Assembly: GCA_902785575.1 (NCBI GenBank) | Contig: CACZZF010000012.1 | Coordinates: 191,790 to 255,789, forward strand | Source: an uncultured Bacteroidia bacterium | GTDB lineage: Bacteria; Bacteroidota; Bacteroidia; Bacteroidales; UBA932 | Direction: 5' to 3' | DNA length: 64,000 nucleotides | Part shown: positions 1-9,237 of the stretch, one piece after another | Layout of the letters: each line of letters opens with the position of its first letter | How positions within the stretch are numbered: position 1 is the stretch's first letter | Translations under genes and position numbers: made by a program | The notes under the pieces: model-generated | Told to the model about the DNA's origin: nothing | The model's database searches: none | The model's input: the letters and a program-made list of their open reading frames with translations, nothing else

Positions 1-437
1 GTGTCATAATCAAGATCGGCGCCAAGAGACATAAGGCCGGAAATATGGGTGTCAACCCTACGGCGTCCAATCTTATCTCCACCAGGCTTGGGGAACCATA
101 CCCTGCCCACTCTAGCCAGAAGCGGTCCCGCGACCATGACAGAACCTCTCAAAGTCGAGCACATCCGCACGAACTCCTGGCTCTCTATGAAATCCAGTTT
201 CAGTTTCTCTGCCTTGAATGTATACTCTCCCTCCGATTTCCTGCAGACCTGGACACCCATCATCTGGAGCAAAGAGATAAGGTTCTTGACATCAAGTATT
301 TCCGGGACATTGGACATCTGAACCTCCTCAGTAGTGAGAAGAACGGCACTAATGACCTCAAGCGCCTCGTTCTTTGCTCCCTGAGGGGCTATGGTCCCGC
401 TCAGTTTATGCCCGCCTTCGATAATAAAAGAACTCAT
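1..437 (-). CDS. murA: UDP-N-acetylglucosamine 1-carboxyvinyltransferase MurA, N-terminal part (runs off left edge)
   Basis: First committed step of peptidoglycan synthesis: transfers enolpyruvate from PEP to UDP-GlcNAc in the cytoplasm. The 145 visible codons start at ATG 437 and carry the family N-terminus with the K-N pair of GAKNEA (K22, N23) and the loop MVAGPLLARVGR. In the catalytic loop the sequence is PGGDKIGRR, so the residue aligned with the catalytic Cys115 of E. coli is Asp121. Cys-to-Asp at this site is known to make MurA insensitive to fosfomycin, so intrinsic resistance is inferred. It lies 11 bp after the stop of murB and is probably cotranscribed with it. The C-terminal two thirds lie outside the window. 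Confidence 0.95.
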   Translation of the reverse strand, partial: MSSFIIEGGHKLSGTIAPQGAKNEALEVISAVLLTTEEVQMSNVPEILDVKNLISLLQMMGVQVCRKSEGEYTFKAEKLKLDFIESQEFVRMCSTLRGSVMVAGPLLARVGRVWFPKPGGDKIGRRRVDTHISGLMSLGADLDYD

Positions 438-448
438 GGTTATCAGTT

Positions 449-1480
449 TTAAACATATTCGACTTCACGGTTCAGATCAACCCCGAACCTTTCTTTGACG
501 GAAGACCGGATGCCCTCCGCAAGCGACATCACATCCTCCGGTATCGCTGAACCCGTCCAATTCACGATCACCAACGGCTGCTTGATATAGACAGCTGCCC
601 CTCCCCTGCTCATGCCCTTCCAACCACACTTATCAATGAGCCATGCCGCCGGAATCTTGACGGTACCATCTTCCAACTCAAAATGAGGCACGGGGCCTAA
701 GGAGTCCTTATCGGCTATCTCACGGACAACCGAGAAGGCTTCAGGAGAGACACAAGGATTCCTGAAAAAGCTCCCAGCGCTCCCAAGTTCATCGACCTCC
801 GGAAGTTTCCCTTTGCGGATGGAAGTCACTGTCTCCCTGACCATCGCGGGAGTCAGCTCAGAAGGGACATCGGTCCCGAAGCGCTCCAAAACGGCCTCCC
901 TGACGTGGCCGTAATCGAGCACAGGCGCCGGCTCAGGAGACACCCTGAAAACAACTCCGGTCACGACATATCTCCATTTCCAGTCATGCTTGAAACGGGA
1001 ATCACGGTAAGCATATTCACATTCGGATCCGGGGATGGTGATCAGAGTGGCGTCCTTGATGTCGACGCATTCAACCGATTCGATCAGCTCGCAGGCTTCT
1101 TTCCCGTAGGCTCCGATATTCTGGACGGCGGAAGCTCCGACTTCTCCGGGAATATATGACAGATTCTCCGGTCCCCACAGGTTATTGTCGGCGCACCAGG
1201 CGCAGAAATCATCCCATACCACTCCAGCGTCCACGTGAACCCGGTCCGGCCCAAGACGACGGATCCCTTTCATCGAACAGTGTAGGACTGTACCTGGGAA
1301 ATCTTTGGTGAACAACAAGTTACTCCCACCTCCGATAGGAAACAAAGGTCGGGGAAGAGAAGGATCGGCTATAGCGTCCCTCAACTCGTCCACACTTGAC
1401 CATTCAACAAGACAACGGCTGGAGACATTCATCCTGAAAGTGTTCATGCCAGTCAGATCGACGTTGAAACAAGTTCTCAT
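449..1480 (-). CDS. murB: UDP-N-acetylenolpyruvoylglucosamine reductase MurB
   Basis: FAD- and NADPH-dependent reduction of the MurA product to UDP-MurNAc. At 343 aa it has the usual length of the E. coli-type enzyme. Visible motifs are the FAD-binding PIGGGSNLL, YIPGEVGASAVQNIGAYG, the GSAGSFFRNP block that carries the proton-donating Ser, and a C-terminal NREVEYV with the conserved Glu. An in-frame ORF extends to 1636, but that extension lies inside dnaK. ATG 1480 is chosen because family similarity begins there and a TATATTTG promoter box (1486-1493) sits just upstream. It follows the dnaK terminator and precedes murA by 11 bp. Confidence 0.96.
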   Translation of the reverse strand: MRTCFNVDLTGMNTFRMNVSSRCLVEWSSVDELRDAIADPSLPRPLFPIGGGSNLLFTKDFPGTVLHCSMKGIRRLGPDRVHVDAGVVWDDFCAWCADNNLWGPENLSYIPGEVGASAVQNIGAYGKEACELIESVECVDIKDATLITIPGSECEYAYRDSRFKHDWKWRYVVTGVVFRVSPEPAPVLDYGHVREAVLERFGTDVPSELTPAMVRETVTSIRKGKLPEVDELGSAGSFFRNPCVSPEAFSVVREIADKDSLGPVPHFELEDGTVKIPAAWLIDKCGWKGMSRGGAAVYIKQPLVIVNWTGSAIPEDVMSLAEGIRSSVKERFGVDLNREVEYV

Positions 1481-1485
1481 ATTCA

Positions 1486-1493
1486 CAAATATA
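1486..1493 (-). promoter_or_regulatory. -7 promoter element of murB
   Basis: Minus-strand TATATTTG matches the Bacteroidetes -7 consensus TAnnTTTG. Only five bases separate it from the murB ATG, so transcription would begin at or next to the start codon. Confidence 0.6.
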
Positions 1494-1494
1494 C

Positions 1495-1530
1495 AAAAAA
1501 AATCTCCGGAAGTCGAAACACCTCCGGAGA
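1495..1530 (-). terminator. Intrinsic terminator of dnaK
   Basis: On the minus strand TCTCCGGA and TCCGGAGA form a perfect 8-bp stem around a 12-nt loop and are followed by eight T residues. It lies about 20 bp after the dnaK stop and directly before the murB promoter. Confidence 0.85.
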
Positions 1531-1550
1531 CTAATGAATATGTCCCGATA

Positions 1551-3431
1551 TTACTGCTCGTCAGGTCCCTGATCCTGCGGTCCGGGCTGAGGGCCCTGAG
1601 GGCCAGCTTGAGGACCATAAGGATTCTGTCCGGCACCCTGCTGAGCCTGGTACATCTTCTCGAAAGCCTTGCTGAGAGCCTCGGAATACCTGTCGATGTC
1701 GGCGAGATTCTGAGTCTTGACCGCCTCCTTCAGGAGGTTGACATTGCTTTCCACCTCGGCTTTAACATCAGCGGGAACCTTGTCGCCGTTGTCTTTCAGG
1801 AACTTCTCAGCCTGGAAGCAGAGAGCGTCAGCGTTGTTGATCTTATCCACCCTCTCCTTGGCGGCCTGGTCGGCGGCCTCGTTGGCCTTTGCCTCGTCAC
1901 GCATCCTCTGAATCTCGGCGTCGGAAAGGCCGGAAGAAGCCTCAATCCTGATGTTCTGCTGCTTTCCGGTAGCCTTATCCTTAGCGGATACGTTCAAAAT
2001 ACCGTTGGCGTCGATATCGAAAGTGACCTCAATCTGAGGGATTCCTCTCGGAGCCGGAGCGATGCCATCCAAATGGAACAGACCGAGTTCCTTATTGTCC
2101 TTGGCCATCGGACGCTCGCCCTGGAGAACATGGATCTCAACTGAAGGCTGATTGTCAGCGGCGGTCGAGAACACCTGGCTCTTGTGGGTCGGGATAGTCG
2201 TGTTGGCGTCGATAAGCTTTGTCATAACGCCACCGAGGGTCTCGATACCGAGAGAAAGCGGGGTAACATCGAGAAGGAGGACATCCTTGACATCACCGGC
2301 GAGAACACCGCCCTGGATGGATGCGCCGATTGCGACAACCTCGTCCGGATTGACACTCTTGTTGGGCTCTTTCCCGAAGAAGTCCTTGACAAGCTGCTGG
2401 ACCTTAGGGATACGAGTTGAACCTCCGACGAGAAGGACCTCGTCAATATCGGAAGCCTGGAGACCGGCGTCGCGGAGAGCGATGCGGCAAGGCTCGATGG
2501 ACCTCTGGAACAGGTTGTCGCAGATCTGCTCGAACTTGGCCCTGGTCAAAGTCTTCACAAGATGCTTGGGGATACCGTCGACAGGCATGATGTACGGAAG
2601 GTTGATCTCGGTCGAGGTCTGGTTGGAGAGCTCGATCTTAGCCTTTTCCGCGGCCTCTTTCAGCCTCTGGAGAGCCATAGGATCCTTCTTGAGGTCGATC
2701 CCACCGTTCTCGGCGGCGAACTCGGCGGCCAGCCAGTTGATAATCTCCTGGTCGAAGTCATCACCACCCAGGTGAGTGTCACCATTCGTGGACTTGACCT
2801 CGAACACACCGCCACCCAACTCAAGAATGGAGATATCGAAGGTACCGCCACCAAGGTCGTAGACAGCGACCTTCATGTCCTTGTTCTTCTTGTCAAGGCC
2901 ATAAGCAAGAGCGGCGGCTGTAGGCTCATTAATGATCCTCTTGACATCGAGACCGGCGATCTTGCCAGCCTCTTTGGTGGCCTGACGCTGTGAGTCAGAG
3001 AAGTAAGCCGGGACAGTGATGACAGCCTCTGTCACATCCTGACGGAGATAGTCCTCAGCGGTTTTCTTCATCTTCTGAAGAATCATAGCGGAGATCTCCT
3101 GAGGGGAATAAAGCTTGCCGTTGATGTCCACCCTGGGGGTGTTGTTCTCTCCCCTGACGACTTTATAAGGAACACGGCTGACCTCTTTTGTCACCTGGTC
3201 ATAGGTCTCACCCATGAACCTTTTGATCGAGAAAACAGTGTTCTGAGGGTTGGTGATAGCCTGACGTTTCGCGGGGTTACCGATCTTCCTCTCTCCGCCG
3301 TCAGTGAAAGCCACGACTGAAGGAGTGGTCCTCTCGCCCTCGTTATTGATTATGACGGTAGGCTGGTTGCCTTCCATGACCGAAACGCACGAATTGGTGG
3401 TTCCAAGGTCGATTCCAATGATTTTTCCCAT
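1551..3431 (-). CDS. dnaK: Chaperone DnaK (Hsp70)
   Basis: ATP-dependent cytoplasmic chaperone that binds unfolded segments and works with DnaJ and GrpE. The 626 residues begin with the phosphate-1 motif [10 protein letters not shown]. They contain the phosphate-2 motif YDLGGGTFD, the linker region around [15 protein letters not shown], a substrate-binding domain and a helical lid. The C-terminus is a low-complexity Gly/Pro/Gln tail ending PDEQ instead of the proteobacterial EEVD-like end. AGGAG lies ten bases before the ATG, one of the few clear Shine-Dalgarno sequences here. It is monocistronic, with a terminator at 1495-1530. dnaJ and grpE are not adjacent. Confidence 0.98.
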   Translation of the reverse strand: MGKIIGIDLGTTNSCVSVMEGNQPTVIINNEGERTTPSVVAFTDGGERKIGNPAKRQAITNPQNTVFSIKRFMGETYDQVTKEVSRVPYKVVRGENNTPRVDINGKLYSPQEISAMILQKMKKTAEDYLRQDVTEAVITVPAYFSDSQRQATKEAGKIAGLDVKRIINEPTAAALAYGLDKKNKDMKVAVYDLGGGTFDISILELGGGVFEVKSTNGDTHLGGDDFDQEIINWLAAEFAAENGGIDLKKDPMALQRLKEAAEKAKIELSNQTSTEINLPYIMPVDGIPKHLVKTLTRAKFEQICDNLFQRSIEPCRIALRDAGLQASDIDEVLLVGGSTRIPKVQQLVKDFFGKEPNKSVNPDEVVAIGASIQGGVLAGDVKDVLLLDVTPLSLGIETLGGVMTKLIDANTTIPTHKSQVFSTAADNQPSVEIHVLQGERPMAKDNKELGLFHLDGIAPAPRGIPQIEVTFDIDANGILNVSAKDKATGKQQNIRIEASSGLSDAEIQRMRDEAKANEAADQAAKERVDKINNADALCFQAEKFLKDNGDKVPADVKAEVESNVNLLKEAVKTQNLADIDRYSEALSKAFEKMYQAQQGAGQNPYGPQAGPQGPQPGPQDQGPDEQ

Positions 3432-3538
3432 ATTCTTTTCTCCTTTTATTGTTTACAAAATAAATCCGGGGCTGACACACCAGTCAGCCTCGGATGAAAC
3501 AACCAATGTTATGCCAAGCCGGGAAGGCTGACAATTTG

Positions 3539-3997
3539 TCACTCGTGGACGGCGAACCGCTGTTTGGCGAGTGCCTCGTAGTCAGTCCCGGGACGGCCGT
3601 AATTGACATAGGGATGGATGGATATGCCACCTCTAGGGGTAAACAGACCAAGTACCTCGATGTACTTAGGATCCATCAGCCGGACAAGGTCATTGAGGAT
3701 TATATTGACACAATCCTCATGGAATCCGCCATGGTTGCGGAAACTGAAAAGATAGAGTTTCAGGCTCTTGCTCTCGACCATTCTGATGTCGGGAATATAG
3801 CTGATCCTGATCTCGGCGAAATCCGGCTGCCCGGTAATAGGGCACAACGTAGTGAACTCAGGGCAATTGAACCTCACCCAATAATCACGGCCGGGATGCA
3901 TGTTCTCGAAGGTCTCAAGGACCTCGGGAGCGTAATCCATCTTATATCGGGTCTCGTGGCCAAGAGCCTCAAGCCCTTCTTTCTTCCTGTCTTCCAT
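3539..3997 (-). CDS. queF: NADPH-dependent 7-cyano-7-deazaguanine (preQ0) reductase QueF
   Basis: Reduces preQ0 to preQ1 in the queuosine tRNA-modification pathway. At 152 aa it is the short, single-domain (YkvM-type) form. The active-site block [15 protein letters not shown] contains the nucleophilic Cys52 and Asp59, and the NADPH-binding [15 protein letters not shown] segment follows. It starts 4 bp after the stop of the putative queuosine-precursor transporter, so the two form an operon devoted to making or salvaging preQ1. The other biosynthesis genes (queC, queD, queE) are not in this window. Confidence 0.95.
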   Translation of the reverse strand: MEDRKKEGLEALGHETRYKMDYAPEVLETFENMHPGRDYWVRFNCPEFTTLCPITGQPDFAEIRISYIPDIRMVESKSLKLYLFSFRNHGGFHEDCVNIILNDLVRLMDPKYIEVLGLFTPRGGISIHPYVNYGRPGTDYEALAKQRFAVHE

Positions 3998-4001
3998 ATT
4001 A

Positions 4002-4682
4002 TCAAATATCCGTTATCTTGAAAGGGTTATAACTAACTCCCTGGTCGTAGGCATCCTCGCCCTCGATGGCTTTCAATTTCCTCACCACAGCCGAAGTGAC
4101 CGGAAGTATAACTATCTCGTAAAGAACCTTGAAGGAAACCTGGCAGAGCATCATCCATCCAAGATTCTTAATAGGAGTGCCCCAGAAAGCGATAGGCATA
4201 AATATCAGGGAATCAAGGCATTCCCCTGCCAAAGAAGATACTATTGCCCTCAAGGAGAAGCCTTTCCCGCCCTGGGCGACTTTCATCTTGCTCAAGACGT
4301 ACGCGTTGAATGTGGATCCGGCAAGGAACGCCAGCAAAGATGCCAGCAGCACCCTGGGAGCCATCTTGAACACGAAATCGAAATGCTCGCCTCCTGTCCA
4401 GAATGAAGCCGCTGGGAGAAGCACGGCGACCTGGGCCATGACAGCCACGAAAAGATTCATGGCGAAGCCTATCCAAATAACCAGGCGGGCCTTCTTATAT
4501 CCCCAGACCTCAGTGAAGCAGTCATTGAGAATATAGGAAACCGGGAAAATCAACACGGCGCACGGCAAGGCAATCTTTCCTATTGCGAAAACCTTGGCGG
4601 CGAATAAATTAGATGTGATAAGACATACCGTGAACAACACGGCCATCAGCGTGAACGCTGGAGAAAAACTTTTTTTTGTCAT
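4002..4682 (-). CDS. yhhQ: Queuosine precursor transporter (YhhQ/VUT family)
   Basis: Inner-membrane protein of 226 aa with about six hydrophobic segments. It matches the YhhQ/DUF165 family, whose E. coli member imports preQ0/preQ1. Recognisable stretches are [11 protein letters not shown] near the N-terminus, [21 protein letters not shown] and a central [15 protein letters not shown]. Its partner queF lies 4 bp downstream, which supports the queuosine role. About 90 bp, including a REP-like repeat, separate it from prfA upstream. Confidence 0.9.
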   Translation of the reverse strand: MTKKSFSPAFTLMAVLFTVCLITSNLFAAKVFAIGKIALPCAVLIFPVSYILNDCFTEVWGYKKARLVIWIGFAMNLFVAVMAQVAVLLPAASFWTGGEHFDFVFKMAPRVLLASLLAFLAGSTFNAYVLSKMKVAQGGKGFSLRAIVSSLAGECLDSLIFMPIAFWGTPIKNLGWMMLCQVSFKVLYEIVILPVTSAVVRKLKAIEGEDAYDQGVSYNPFKITDI

Positions 4683-4728
4683 TCCTAGTTTTTTAAGTGG
4701 TTTCCTAGTACACTGTTATTTATATATT

Positions 4729-4780
4729 TAGACCCTTCGCTACGCTCAGGGTGACAAATCAGTCAGGGTGACAGATCAGT
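4729..4780. repeat. REP-like repeat, family I, between yhhQ and prfA
   Basis: TAGACCCTTCGCTACGCTCA continues into GGGTGACA and is followed by a second partial copy (CAGTCAGGGTGACAG). It shares the T(A)GA-CTTCG...CTCAG-ATGACA/GTGACA layout with the copies at 9235, 16017, 45780 and 53432. The prfA stop codon (4776-4778) lies at its end. Confidence 0.75.
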
Positions 4781-5867
4781 CACCGGCCTCCTTCAGGCGC
4801 TCGGCGTTCTCAGCGATCTGAAGCTGGTTGATGCACTCCTGGATGTCACCGTCCATGAAGACCGGCAGGTTGTACATAGACCAGTTGATCCTGTGGTCCG
4901 TCACACGGCCCTGGGGATAGTTGTAGGTGCGAATCTTAGCCGAACGGTCGCCCGTTGAGACCATGGTCTTGCGCTTCGCCCCGATCTCATCGAGATATTT
5001 CTGATGCTCAAGATTGTAAAGACGTGTCCTGAGCTCCTCGAAAGCGCGATCCTTGTTCTTCAGCTGGGAGCGTTCCTCCTGGCACTGGACAACCAAACCG
5101 GTAGGAAGGTGGGTCAGACGGACGGCAGAATAGGTCGTGTTGACGCCCTGGCCGCCAGGACCGGAAGCGCAGAACAGATCCAGACGGATATCCTCCCACT
5201 TGAGATCGACATCAAATTCTCCGGCCTCGGGGAAAACGGCCACAGAGGCGGCGGAAGTCTGGATCCTTCCCTGGGTCTCGGTCTGAGGAACCCTCTGGAC
5301 ACGGTGGACACCAGACTCATATTTCATGATTCCGTATACCCCCTCATCGTTGGATGAAAGCTTGAAAACTATCATCTTAAATCCGCCGGAAGTACCTGGA
5401 GTCGAGTCATTTACCTCAAGCTTCCAGCCTTTCTTCTCAGCGTATTTGGAGTACATCCTGAAAAGGTCACCGGCGAATATGGCAGCCTCATCACCGCCAG
5501 TTCCGCCACGAATCTCGACAATGGCGTTCTTGGCATCATCCGGATCGGCAGGGATAAGCAATATCTTAATCTGCTCCTCCATCTGGGGCAGCATAGGCTC
5601 GATCTCAGCCACCTCGGCGCGAGCCATCTCCCTCAGGTCGTCATCCTTCTCGTTGATAAGGATATCTTTAGCGTCCGCCAGCTCCTCAACTTTCCTCTTA
5701 TAGTCCAAGCCGGTCTTCACGATCGGCTCCAATTGCTTGTAGTCCTTGTTGAGCTGGACATACTTCTTCATGTCAGCTATCACCGCGGGATCAGAAAGCT
5801 GGGCCTGCAGTGAGTTATATTTTTCCTGGAGCGCCAGGATCTTGTCTATCAGAGTGTTCTCCGCCAT
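4776..5867 (-). CDS. prfA: Peptide chain release factor 1
   Basis: Recognises UAA and UAG stop codons on the ribosome and triggers peptide release. The 363-aa protein has the helical domain 1, the codon-recognition motif P-x-T as PQT at residues 194-196 (RVPQTETQGR) and the catalytic GGQ at 238-240 (SGPGGQGVNTT). The PxT tripeptide separates it from RF2, which has SPF at this place and usually a frameshift. The start is 9 bp after the upstream acetyltransferase-like gene, indicating cotranscription. Confidence 0.97.
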   Translation of the reverse strand: MAENTLIDKILALQEKYNSLQAQLSDPAVIADMKKYVQLNKDYKQLEPIVKTGLDYKRKVEELADAKDILINEKDDDLREMARAEVAEIEPMLPQMEEQIKILLIPADPDDAKNAIVEIRGGTGGDEAAIFAGDLFRMYSKYAEKKGWKLEVNDSTPGTSGGFKMIVFKLSSNDEGVYGIMKYESGVHRVQRVPQTETQGRIQTSAASVAVFPEAGEFDVDLKWEDIRLDLFCASGPGGQGVNTTYSAVRLTHLPTGLVVQCQEERSQLKNKDRAFEELRTRLYNLEHQKYLDEIGAKRKTMVSTGDRSAKIRTYNYPQGRVTDHRINWSMYNLPVFMDGDIQECINQLQIAENAERLKEAGD

Positions 5868-5876
5868 ATTCTTTTA

Positions 5877-6995
5877 TTAAAGTTCTTTCACGAAACATCT
5901 GCGTCTCATGAAGAGCTCGCTATCATATTTGGCCCACACATTGGCAGGGCCGTTAGACTCTATCTGAGGATTTGTAATCGCCCACTTCGTACCAGCCTGG
6001 ATGTATTTCTCAGACATCGTGCAATGGTAAATCGACGAGACTCCCTTGTTCTGCCATTTCGGCACGGCGCCATTAATCATCAGGTCGACAGTGTCGTAGT
6101 GACGCAGTGCCTTGAGGAGATGCCACCACCCAAACGGAAACAGGTGACCCTTAGCCTTTTGCAGAGCCTTGGAGATACTCGGGAAGGTAATGCCGAATCC
6201 TACCAGTTCCTCGTTCTCATCAAATATGATGCTACTTGTCTTATCTGACAGGAACATCATGACAGACGAGGCTTCCTCCTCAATTTCTTCTTTGGTGAAA
6301 GGGATGAAATTATAAACCGCCTTCGCGAAACTCTCGTTATATATGTCGAAGAAATACCTGACCTTGGCCTTGTCCTTCTTCAACTCGTCGATACTGCCCT
6401 CATGAAGATTGTACCTCTCCTTCAAAAGTGTGGCGATACGGGTGATCTTCTCTTGCAGCGGCTCGTCCGCGGGCACCTTGTATTGTACCCAGTCGCACTC
6501 CTTGACATAACCGAGTGCATCCATGAAGTCCACATAATAGGGATAGTTATAGATGCAGTTGAAAGGAGGGATATTCTGGAAGCCTTCAATGAGCATTCCT
6601 TGCTTGCCGAGAGTGTTGTAGTAGAGAGGCCCGTGGATCTCAGTCATCCCGTTCTCCTTGGCCCATTTCTCCGCCGTCTCGATGAGAAGACGGGCAACCT
6701 CAAGGTCATTGATCGCATCGAACCAGCCGAACCTTGCTCTCTTTTTATCGTAAAGAGCGTTGTAGCGGGGATTGATCATACCGCAGATTCTCCCGACAAC
6801 CTCTTTTCCGTCAAGAACCATCCACATATCGCGCTTGCAATATGAGAGAGTGGAGACCTTGGTCAAAGAATTAATCTGATCGGAATGCAGAGCCGGGACA
6901 TACTGAGGGCAGTCTTTATACAATTTGTCAGGGAACTTGATAAACTTCTTCAAGTCCCTTTTACCCTGAACCTCAACTACTCTATAATTTGGCAT
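5877..6995 (-). CDS. GNAT-like N-acetyltransferase family protein, substrate unknown
   Basis: A 372-aa protein resembling a Bacteroidetes family of long GNAT-fold proteins. The N-terminal half (RDLKKFIKFPDKLYK, VPALHSDQINSL, VGRICGMINPRYN, RFGWFDAINDLEVARLL) is the best-conserved part. The GNAT fold is inferred from this pattern, not from a classical acetyl-CoA loop that I can point to. There is no signal peptide, so it is cytoplasmic. It is the first gene of an operon with prfA. Its -7 box (7000-7007) ends four bases before the ATG. Function is unknown. Confidence 0.75.
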   Translation of the reverse strand: MPNYRVVEVQGKRDLKKFIKFPDKLYKDCPQYVPALHSDQINSLTKVSTLSYCKRDMWMVLDGKEVVGRICGMINPRYNALYDKKRARFGWFDAINDLEVARLLIETAEKWAKENGMTEIHGPLYYNTLGKQGMLIEGFQNIPPFNCIYNYPYYVDFMDALGYVKECDWVQYKVPADEPLQEKITRIATLLKERYNLHEGSIDELKKDKAKVRYFFDIYNESFAKAVYNFIPFTKEEIEEEASSVMMFLSDKTSSIIFDENEELVGFGITFPSISKALQKAKGHLFPFGWWHLLKALRHYDTVDLMINGAVPKWQNKGVSSIYHCTMSEKYIQAGTKWAITNPQIESNGPANVWAKYDSELFMRRRCFVKEL

Positions 6996-6999
6996 CTTG

Positions 7000-7007
7000 C
7001 AAATGTA
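7000..7007 (-). promoter_or_regulatory. -7 promoter element of the acetyltransferase-prfA operon
   Basis: Minus-strand TACATTTG fits TAnnTTTG. It is separated from ATG 6995 by only CAAG, which predicts an almost leaderless transcript. Confidence 0.5.
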
Positions 7008-7054
7008 CGAACTATCAGTGATGTTGCCAACAATAATCCCGCAAAGTTTTTACT

Positions 7055-7873
7055 TTAAAGGCCTTTGGCCTTCCCTTCATCCCAAATGGCATCCATTTCC
7101 TGAAGGGTCATGTCGTGAAGGTCACGACCTTGACGGATGGTGTTCTCCTCGAGATATGTGAAACGCCTCCGGAACTTGTCGCAGGCCTTGTTAAGTGCGG
7201 TGTCGGGATCAATCCCATACAACCTGGCGGCGTTGACAGTCGCGAACATGAAATCTCCCAATTCCTCCTCGGCATGATCATACGCGGCTTTTTTTTCTTC
7301 ATCGGTAACGGCCTTTGACATCGCCTCGAACTCAGCCTGAAGCTCGGCCTGTTCCTCTTTTACCTTGTCCCAGACCTGGCTCTTCTCCTCCCAGTCAAAG
7401 CCCACTCCCCTGGCCTTGTCCTGCATTGAATACGCTTTCAAAATGGGTGGCAGAGAGTCAGGAATACCGGACAGGATACGCTTGTTTCCGCCTTTCTCCT
7501 TGGCTTTGAGCATCTCCCAATTAGTGGAGACCTCATTAGCGTCAGAGACCTTGGTGGTCGAGAACACATGAGGATGGCGGTAGATCATCTTCTCGCAAAG
7601 CTTGTCCAGCACATCAGCGATGTCGTAACGACCTTCTTCCTCAGCTATCTTGGCGTAAAAAATCACATGCAGGAACACGTCTCCCAATTCCTTCTCAAGG
7701 GCTTTGTCATCTTTCTTCAAGACGGCGTCACTTAGCTCATAGACCTCCTCGATAGTCATCGGCCTCAACGTGTCTATCGTCTGCGCATGGTTCCAAGGGC
7801 AATCCGCCCTGAGCCTGTCCATGACTTCAAGCGCCCTCTCGAACGCCTCTAATTTCTTCTCTTTGTTCAACAT
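7055..7873 (-). CDS. mazG: Nucleoside triphosphate pyrophosphohydrolase MazG
   Basis: Hydrolyses non-canonical or excess NTPs to NMP and pyrophosphate. The 272-aa protein has the two-domain MazG layout. The first domain shows CPWNHAQTIDTLRPMTIEE and the metal-binding acidic clusters EEVYE (42-46) and ELGD (62-65). A second ELGDFMFATVNAARL block lies in the C-terminal half. It is monocistronic and divergent from the CoA-transferase gene. Confidence 0.95.
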   Translation of the reverse strand: MLNKEKKLEAFERALEVMDRLRADCPWNHAQTIDTLRPMTIEEVYELSDAVLKKDDKALEKELGDVFLHVIFYAKIAEEEGRYDIADVLDKLCEKMIYRHPHVFSTTKVSDANEVSTNWEMLKAKEKGGNKRILSGIPDSLPPILKAYSMQDKARGVGFDWEEKSQVWDKVKEEQAELQAEFEAMSKAVTDEEKKAAYDHAEEELGDFMFATVNAARLYGIDPDTALNKACDKFRRRFTYLEENTIRQGRDLHDMTLQEMDAIWDEGKAKGL

Positions 7874-7908
7874 GCCGCGAATTTAGGGATTTTCTTTTCT
7901 TATTTCAT

Positions 7909-7916
7909 TATCTTTG
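7909..7916 (+). promoter_or_regulatory. -7 promoter element of the CoA-transferase gene
   Basis: TATCTTTG matches TAnnTTTG and stands 19 bp before ATG 7936, giving a leader of roughly a dozen bases. Confidence 0.5.
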
Positions 7917-7935
7917 CGGGGATAAACGGACCTAC

Positions 7936-9237
7936 ATGAAAGAAATCCATTATGTAACTGCCGATGAGGCCGTGGCGGCCATCCGGTCTGGAGACCATAT
8001 TCATCTCGGGAGTGTGGCCAGTGTGCCTCACGTCTTGATTGACGCTTTGGTCAGGAGAGCAGACGCCGGAGAGGTGGAAGACCTCCATTTCCACCATTTC
8101 CACACCGAAGGGGCGGCTCCGTATTCCGACCCGAAGTACGCCGGGATATTCTTCGAGCAAGGTTTCTTCGTAGGCCCCAACGTGAGGGCCAATGTCAACT
8201 CCGGATACGCTGATTACCTGCCAGTCCACCTGTTTGACACCCAGCGGTTTTACCGTAACGGCGCGATCAAGTTGGGAGCGGCTATGGTACAAGTTTCCCT
8301 TCCGGACGGGAACGGCATGGTGTCCCTCGGCACCTCTGTGGATTGTTCCCCGGCCGCAATTGAAACAGCCAGGATAAAGATAGGAGTAGTCAACCCGAAC
8401 GTTCCTTTCGCTTACGGTGACCTTATCCCGATCGACTCGTTTGATTATCTCGTGTCTGACGACACTCCCCTTTTCACCAAGGAATATACAGAACCAGGCC
8501 CGACAGATATCCTTATCGGGAAGAATTGCGCTGAACTTGTACAAGACGGAGCCTGCCTGCAGATGGGCATAGGAAGCCTCCCGAACGCCCTCGCGGCCCA
8601 ACTTGGATGTCACAAGGATCTCGGAATCCACACTGAGATGTTCGCTGACGGGGTTCTCGGACTTATTAAGGCTGGTGTTATAACCGGAAAGAACAAGAAA
8701 ATCGACCAAGGTAAGATTGTCGCTTCGTTCCTCCTCGGATCCTCGGAAGTATATTCGTTCATCGACCGCAATCCAGACGTGCTGATGAAGGAGATCGGCT
8801 ATGTCAACGACCCGTGGGTCATCTCCCGTAACCCGAAGGTAACTTCAATCAATTCAGCGACCGAAGTCGACCTGACAGGCCAAGTATGCGCTGACTCGAT
8901 CGGAACGAGAATATTCTCAGGTACAGGTGGACAGCTGGATTTCGTCAGGGGTGCCGCCATGTCTGAAGACGGCGTCTCGATGATAGCCTTGGCATCAAGG
9001 ACCAACAAAGGGATGTCCAAGATTGTCCCGACCCTTCACCCAGGCGCCGGTGTGGTCACTCCAAGGGCGGATGTCCATTGGATTGTCACTGAATACGGTG
9101 CCGTCAATCTCCGGGGCAAATCTCTGCAAGAGAGAGCCAAGCTATTGATTTCCATAGCTCACCCTGATGACAGGGAGGCTTTGGACAGGGCCGCTTTCGA
9201 ACGCTTCGGCCCTCACTGGCTTTCAATAAAGGTGTAG
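7936..9237 (+). CDS. Acetyl-CoA hydrolase/transferase family protein (4-hydroxybutyrate/butyrate-type CoA-transferase)
   Basis: A 433-aa cytoplasmic protein of the class I CoA-transferase superfamily, of the type that exchanges CoA between acetyl-CoA and a short-chain acid such as 4-hydroxybutyrate or butyrate. Visible features are the N-terminal GDHIHLGSVASVPHVL, the catalytic Glu in HTEMFADG, the glycine-rich QMGIGSLPNALA and the C-terminal HWIVTEYGAVNLRGKSL. The exact acid cannot be told from sequence, and hydrolase activity is also possible. The gene stands alone between mazG (divergent) and the GH92 gene (convergent). Its TAG stop forms the tip of a REP-like repeat. Confidence 0.88.
   Translation: MKEIHYVTADEAVAAIRSGDHIHLGSVASVPHVLIDALVRRADAGEVEDLHFHHFHTEGAAPYSDPKYAGIFFEQGFFVGPNVRANVNSGYADYLPVHLFDTQRFYRNGAIKLGAAMVQVSLPDGNGMVSLGTSVDCSPAAIETARIKIGVVNPNVPFAYGDLIPIDSFDYLVSDDTPLFTKEYTEPGPTDILIGKNCAELVQDGACLQMGIGSLPNALAAQLGCHKDLGIHTEMFADGVLGLIKAGVITGKNKKIDQGKIVASFLLGSSEVYSFIDRNPDVLMKEIGYVNDPWVISRNPKVTSINSATEVDLTGQVCADSIGTRIFSGTGGQLDFVRGAAMSEDGVSMIALASRTNKGMSKIVPTLHPGAGVVTPRADVHWIVTEYGAVNLRGKSLQERAKLLISIAHPDDREALDRAAFERFGPHWLSIKV

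Noticed and set aside
1305..2144. Plus-strand ORF opposite murB and dnaK (279 codons)
   Set aside because: It overlaps two certain genes and their intergenic terminator, and has a composition typical of an antisense frame.
5287..5310. prfA as release factor 2
   Set aside because: The codon-recognition tripeptide is PQT (P-x-T), not SPF, and there is no programmed frameshift near the start.
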